Assembly: GCA_965214945.1 (NCBI GenBank)
Contig: OZ244029.1
Coordinates: 2,604,001-2,668,000, forward strand
Length of the DNA: 64,000 nucleotides
Origin: JAAXHB01 sp965214945
Lineage (GTDB): Bacteria > Actinomycetota > Acidimicrobiia > Acidimicrobiales > Aldehydirespiratoraceae
Reading direction: 5' to 3'
The notes under the pieces are model-generated. The model was not told where the DNA came from and ran no database searches. It saw nothing but the letters and a program-made list of their open reading frames with translations. Below are positions 60,793 through 64,000 of the stretch, one piece after another. Within the stretch, counting starts at the first letter, position 1. Each line of letters starts with the position of its first letter. A program made the translations under genes and the position numbers.

Positions 60793-61920
60793 ATGGAACA
60801 GCCAAGAGTTCTCTGCATCGCCCGCGCGGCCACACACCCACTGATCAACCGCCGCATCGCGATGATCCGAGATGGCGGCTTCAGGATTGAAACCATGGGA
60901 TTTCAGCGAGAAGTCAATCAGGGAACGACACCTAACCATAACATAACATACCTTGGAATCATCAAACCAGCTAATTACTTAAAACGGGTACTGACTTTGA
61001 TATGGTCTATACGCAAGGTCCGATCTGCATTACAACGAAACCAGCTCGTATACGTCTTTAATACGGATTTGGCTCTAATGATGATATTCGCCAGCCTCGG
61101 ACTAAGAAGGCCAATAGCCATGGAAGTCACCGACATACAACCAATCCAAACCCGCCCCGGGTTGATCGGAAAGATCGTCCGCCAAATCGAAAAGTTTGCC
61201 CTATCACAACTCGACCTGCTAGTGTTGATGAGTACTGGATATCGTGACTACTACCAAAGATGGCTGAAGTCCAATATCCCTGAGTTACTCGTTGAGGAAC
61301 GGATTGAGCCCTCGTTGGCTTCAGTGTATGCGCAACACAAGCCGGTGGTGCGGTCAGGAATGCCGCTCGGTGACAGAAAACTCAGAATTGGCTACTACGG
61401 AAATATTCGAAGCAGATGGTCTCTCAGGTTGCTAGCAGCATTGTGTTCATCATCGAATGACAGGTTCGATGTAGTCATTGCTGGGCTCGTTTCACATAAG
61501 ATCCGACACTTCGACGACTACCTTCAAAAGGACAACGCTATCCGATATCTGGGACCTTTTCGTCACCCCGAAGACATCCCTTACTTGTACAGCTCAGTTG
61601 ACATGATATTGGCATGTTACAGCCCGATGATACCCTTCGGCTGGTCACAAGCGAGCAGGTACTACGAAGCCTGCTTCTTTCGCAAACCTCTCATCGTAAG
61701 AGCAGGCACCGAGGCCGCTAGACAGGTCGAATCCCACGGCATCGGACACATCATCGAAGACGACGATCCCCAAGTTGCCGCGCAGAGCATCGGCTCCATC
61801 ACACCAGAACGCTGGCTACGATGGCAACAGAACATGGCAGCGCTCCCACCGGACGCCTACCTGCACGATACTCAACCCGACCTATTGGCCAGCAAGCTGA
61901 ACAGCTTGCTGAATAGCTGA
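60793..61920 (+). CDS. Glycosyltransferase (GT4-like), AT-richer than its neighbours
   Basis: A 375-residue glycosyltransferase. The N-terminal GT-B half has RVLCIARAATHPLINRRIAMI and LVYVFNTDLALMM. The C-terminal half has LRIGYYGNIRSRWSLRLL, VVIAGLV, IRYLGPFRHPEDIPYLYSSVDMILACYSP and a late motif SRYYEACFFRKPLIVRAG, the donor-binding region. Probably cell-envelope or exopolysaccharide assembly. By eye the gene is much lower in GC than surrounding genes and uses AT-ending codons (ATA, TTA, AGA), suggesting acquisition by transfer. No other envelope gene is adjacent. Its stop region gctgaata is duplicated. Confidence 0.88.
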   Translation: MEQPRVLCIARAATHPLINRRIAMIRDGGFRIETMGFQREVNQGTTPNHNITYLGIIKPANYLKRVLTLIWSIRKVRSALQRNQLVYVFNTDLALMMIFASLGLRRPIAMEVTDIQPIQTRPGLIGKIVRQIEKFALSQLDLLVLMSTGYRDYYQRWLKSNIPELLVEERIEPSLASVYAQHKPVVRSGMPLGDRKLRIGYYGNIRSRWSLRLLAALCSSSNDRFDVVIAGLVSHKIRHFDDYLQKDNAIRYLGPFRHPEDIPYLYSSVDMILACYSPMIPFGWSQASRYYEACFFRKPLIVRAGTEAARQVESHGIGHIIEDDDPQVAAQSIGSITPERWLRWQQNMAALPPDAYLHDTQPDLLASKLNSLLNS

Positions 61921-61986
61921 ATAGCTGGTGTAGCTTTAAAAGTCCCCCGCGCGCTTCTAAAAGTCCCTGCGCGCTCCTAAGCGGGC
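61908..61986. repeat. Stop-region repeats after the glycosyltransferase
   Basis: The unit gctgaata (61908-61915 and 61916-61923) spans the TGA stop, and two imperfect copies of aaaagtccc-gcgcgctcctaa follow. The rest of 61921-62213 (293 bp) holds no gene that I can support. Confidence 0.7.
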
Positions 61987-62099
61987 ATAGGTGCGCATGT
62001 ATCAGTAGGCGCGGATGTGTCAGTCATCTGCCGCGTGGTGTCGCTTTAGAAGCCATAAAGCGAGCGACGCCCGGAAGAAATCCTGTTGGCTGCTAGCCC

Positions 62100-62205
62100 T
62101 CGGAGAGCGAAACGCGTAGTTCATTCTCCGGTCCTTGAAGCTGGAAGCCCCGATCCTTGAAGCTGGAAGACCTTGGCCTCGAAGCTGTAATGCCTCGGAT
62201 CGGTA
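62100..62205. repeat. Repeats in the spacer after the DUF2784 gene
   Basis: The unit ccttgaagctggaagc (and variants ctcgaagctgtaatgc) recurs three times between about 62131 and 62190, downstream of the DUF2784 gene on the minus strand. Confidence 0.65.
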
Positions 62206-62213
62206 TCCGGCGG

Positions 62214-62591
62214 CTACCCGCTCAGACCGCGGCGCGGCGAGGGCCTCGCGAAGCGCCCGTAAGCCCAGGCGGTTGGGATGATCCACGCCCCTAAGAGCAC
62301 CAGGTTCACCATCCCGTCGATCCCGGGCGGGTAGATCGGCTCCACCAGATAGTGCGAGATGAACCCCGAGTCGTAGGGCTCTCGCCCGGCCAAGCGCAGG
62401 AAGTGCTTCTCCCAGACCGTCAACGGACAACCCGAGCCGCTGAGGTTGATCAAGACGGTCACGGCGATAGCGCCCAAGTGCCATCTCATGAGTGCCGGAA
62501 CCCAACGCGACAGCGGGCCGCCCAACACGAGGAACGCTATGAACGACAAGTGCAACGCCACCACCAGCCAAGCCAGCAGCCGATACATCAC
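62214..62591 (-). CDS. DUF2784 membrane protein
   Basis: A 125-residue protein with helices at about residues 3-25, 38-55 and 92-110. The conserved block CPLTVWEKHFLRLAG is typical of DUF2784, an uncharacterised family of small integral membrane proteins. It is complete. No operon partner; divergent from the substrate-binding lipoprotein to its right. Confidence 0.85.
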   Translation of the reverse strand: MMYRLLAWLVVALHLSFIAFLVLGGPLSRWVPALMRWHLGAIAVTVLINLSGSGCPLTVWEKHFLRLAGREPYDSGFISHYLVEPIYPPGIDGMVNLVLLGAWIIPTAWAYGRFARPSPRRGLSG

Positions 62592-62898
62592 ACGGCCCGA
62601 CCCATCACGCGATCAATGCCCAGCAACCTACACAGGTATGGCGGGCGCGGGGTATGGCGGGCCGCGGGCGCTGCCACGGCGAATCGGCCGGCACCCGCCT
62701 CACCCTCGCAGCCGCTCTCCGGCTGCGAGACGGCAGGGCCGCCCTGCCCCGCGTTCGAGCCTGCTCTCGCACTGGGCGCTCGACTGGCTCGCCGAGTTCA
62801 TCACCGAATCCGACACTTTCGGGGCGCGATGCTAAAGTCACGTTCTGGGTCTGCTTATAGGGCCTTCGAGACATCATCGACTCCAAAATGGAGGGCAC
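62592..62898. other. Spacer with the promoter region of the BMP-type lipoprotein
   Basis: No gene that I can support in these 307 bp. The last part contains a plausible sigma70-like promoter and a strong ribosome binding site for the next gene; see the promoter feature. The rest is GC-rich without repeats that I could define. Confidence 0.5.
62810..62838 (+). promoter_or_regulatory. Candidate sigma70-like promoter of the BMP-type lipoprotein
   Basis: CCGACA at 62810-62815 and TAAAGT at 62833-62838 are separated by 17 bp, 4 of 6 matches each to TTGACA and TATAAT. The start codon lies 60 bp downstream. Sequence-only guess. Confidence 0.3.
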
Positions 62899-64000
62899 AT
62901 GAAACGATATTCACTCACATGGCTTGCGGCTGTGATCGCCGTTCTTGGGTTGGTTGCTGCAGCTTGCGGCGGTGACGACGACGAGCCGGCGGCGCAGGCG
63001 GATGCCGACGCTGATGAGTCGATGGCTGAAGAAGACATGGCCGAAGAAGACATGGCCGAGGACGACATGGCCATGGCCGAGGACGACATGGCCGAGGACG
63101 ACATGGCCATGGAGGACTCAATGGGCGATCACGCCCATCTCGACGCCAACGGCGACGGCAAGATCATCCTGGGCGTGGCCGCAGCAGGCCCCCGCGACGA
63201 CGGCGCGTATTATCAGGCCCTGGTCGATGCCGCCATCGAGATCTCCCAGGCCAACAACTGGGAAGACCCGGTGGTCATCGACAACATCGAGCCCGCCGTC
63301 GCCGACACCGAGCTTGAGAATCTGGTGGCCCAGAAAGTCGACATCGTCGCTGTGGGCGCAGGAGAGATAGCCGACCCACTGCCCGACATGGTGGAGAAGT
63401 ACCCAGAGGTGTTCTGGTACTGCAACTGCGGCACCGGCTATCCGCAGACGCCCGGCGTAGCTCTCAGCACCAACGACGGCGCCGAGATCGAGTACGTCGC
63501 CGGCATCGCCGCAGGCCTGCTGCTGCAAGAGCGCGGCGGCGACCAGGTGGCCATGATCGGCTGCTGCGACCTCGGATTCGAGGTCGAGACCGAGCTGGCG
63601 TTCCGACTCGGCCTCAAGGACATCGACCCGAGCTTCGACGTGACCTACACCCCGACCGGCAACTACCCGTTCGACTTCGACAACGTGGCAGGAGCCACCG
63701 AGGCGTTCAACGTGGCGCTCGACGGCGGGATGGACGCGGTCTACCCATATCTCGGCGGTGCGCACGAGCCGCTGGTTCAGCTCGCCAACGAGAACGACAT
63801 CATCGTGATGAGCGCGGGTGCCTCCAACGTGTGCGAGCGGACAGACCTGCACTGGGATATGGCCGTGCTGTTCGACGGCGGTGACTTCGCACGGGCGATC
63901 TTCCCGGGCATCGTCGCAGGCGACATACAAGAGGGCAGCATCAAGCTGTTCGCCGTCGGCAGGGACCCGGAGGTCGGAGCGAAGATCTGCGGTCCTACCC
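62899..64000 (+). CDS. BMP/PnrA-family substrate-binding lipoprotein (3' end outside window)
   Basis: A substrate-binding protein of the basic membrane protein (Med/PnrA-like) family, which serves ABC importers of nucleosides or related compounds. The 367 visible residues start with a lipoprotein signal peptide (lipobox AAAC, Cys23), then a low-complexity acidic, Met-rich stretch at about 40-75. The binding domain begins at ILGVAAAGPRDDGAYYQAL, with FWYCNCGTGYPQTPGVALSTND and ERGGDQVAMIGCCD. ATG 62899 has a strong ggaggg ribosome binding site. The importer genes would be expected downstream, outside the window. Confidence 0.85.
   Translation, partial: MKRYSLTWLAAVIAVLGLVAAACGGDDDEPAAQADADADESMAEEDMAEEDMAEDDMAMAEDDMAEDDMAMEDSMGDHAHLDANGDGKIILGVAAAGPRDDGAYYQALVDAAIEISQANNWEDPVVIDNIEPAVADTELENLVAQKVDIVAVGAGEIADPLPDMVEKYPEVFWYCNCGTGYPQTPGVALSTNDGAEIEYVAGIAAGLLLQERGGDQVAMIGCCDLGFEVETELAFRLGLKDIDPSFDVTYTPTGNYPFDFDNVAGATEAFNVALDGGMDAVYPYLGGAHEPLVQLANENDIIVMSAGASNVCERTDLHWDMAVLFDGGDFARAIFPGIVAGDIQEGSIKLFAVGRDPEVGAKICGPT

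Noticed and set aside
60619..60939. 106-residue minus-strand frame overlapping the glycosyltransferase
   Set aside because: It lies antisense to a clear gene and includes the poly-C region. Only its last residues look protein-like and I could not identify them.
62020..62571. 183-residue minus-strand reading frame overlapping the DUF2784 gene
   Set aside because: It is a shadow of the DUF2784 coding region with Arg/Gly-rich composition and no family signature.

Overview
The window is GC-rich DNA with dense, mostly actinobacterial-looking genes: a CrgA-type septation protein, a DCD-DUT-like dCTP deaminase, an actinobacterial-style Mrp, an F420 hydrogenase beta-like protein, and many acyl-CoA ligases, crotonases and a CaiB-type CoA transferase. 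I infer an Actinomycetota bacterium, probably near class Acidimicrobiia. There is no 16S rRNA or other decisive marker. I see no prophage, transposase, CRISPR array or plasmid gene.

Layout. 0-12.5 kb: tail of a GNAT gene, tRNA-Tyr, HtpX, acetyl-CoA synthetase with a coupled HAD protein, a D-aminoacylase-like amidohydrolase, MsrA, an EamA transporter, DoxX, a thiolase-fold protein that has lost its catalytic residues, a cluster of DnaA-box-like sites, CrgA, and dcd/alaC with overlapping start codons. 12.5-24 kb: tRNA-Gly, an AMP-forming acyl-CoA ligase, a MaoC-like protein, a lipoprotein sulfatase, a P450, a CaiB CoA transferase, a Cache-domain lipoprotein, YaaA and purine nucleoside phosphorylase. 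24-44 kb: a molybdenum hydroxylase with fused Mo and FAD subunits plus its 2Fe-2S subunit, an ADP-forming acyl-CoA ligase with a crotonase, a fused ETF, an oxalyl-CoA-synthetase-like ligase, a ketopantoate-reductase-like protein, a phosphosugar mutase-DeoC fusion, another crotonase, an ACMSD-like amidohydrolase and a 2Fe-2S/shortened-Mo-domain fusion. 44-64 kb: a maleate-isomerase-like protein, a sulfotransferase coupled to an FrhB-like protein, ErpA/Mrp, formamidase, a deaminase-like amidohydrolase, an alcohol dehydrogenase, a sugar kinase, VOC proteins, a CDF transporter, the biotin genes bioA-bioF-bioD, OsmC, an AT-richer glycosyltransferase, and the start of a BMP-type substrate-binding lipoprotein.

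How the genes fit together. Many products make, activate or oxidise acyl-CoA esters (acs, three other CoA ligases, ETF, crotonases, MaoC, CaiB). Purine nucleoside phosphorylase and the mutase-DeoC fusion together form a nearly complete deoxynucleoside salvage route. Iron-sulfur maturation proteins (ErpA, Mrp) sit beside iron-sulfur enzymes.

The most unusual structural feature is a set of short, locus-specific direct repeats at gene ends. In about nine genes the copied unit includes or abuts the stop codon, so the stop region is present two to four times. The repeats share no common sequence. Related in-frame duplications occur inside several proteins. Two long C homopolymers (14 and 12 nt) lie beside surface-related genes.
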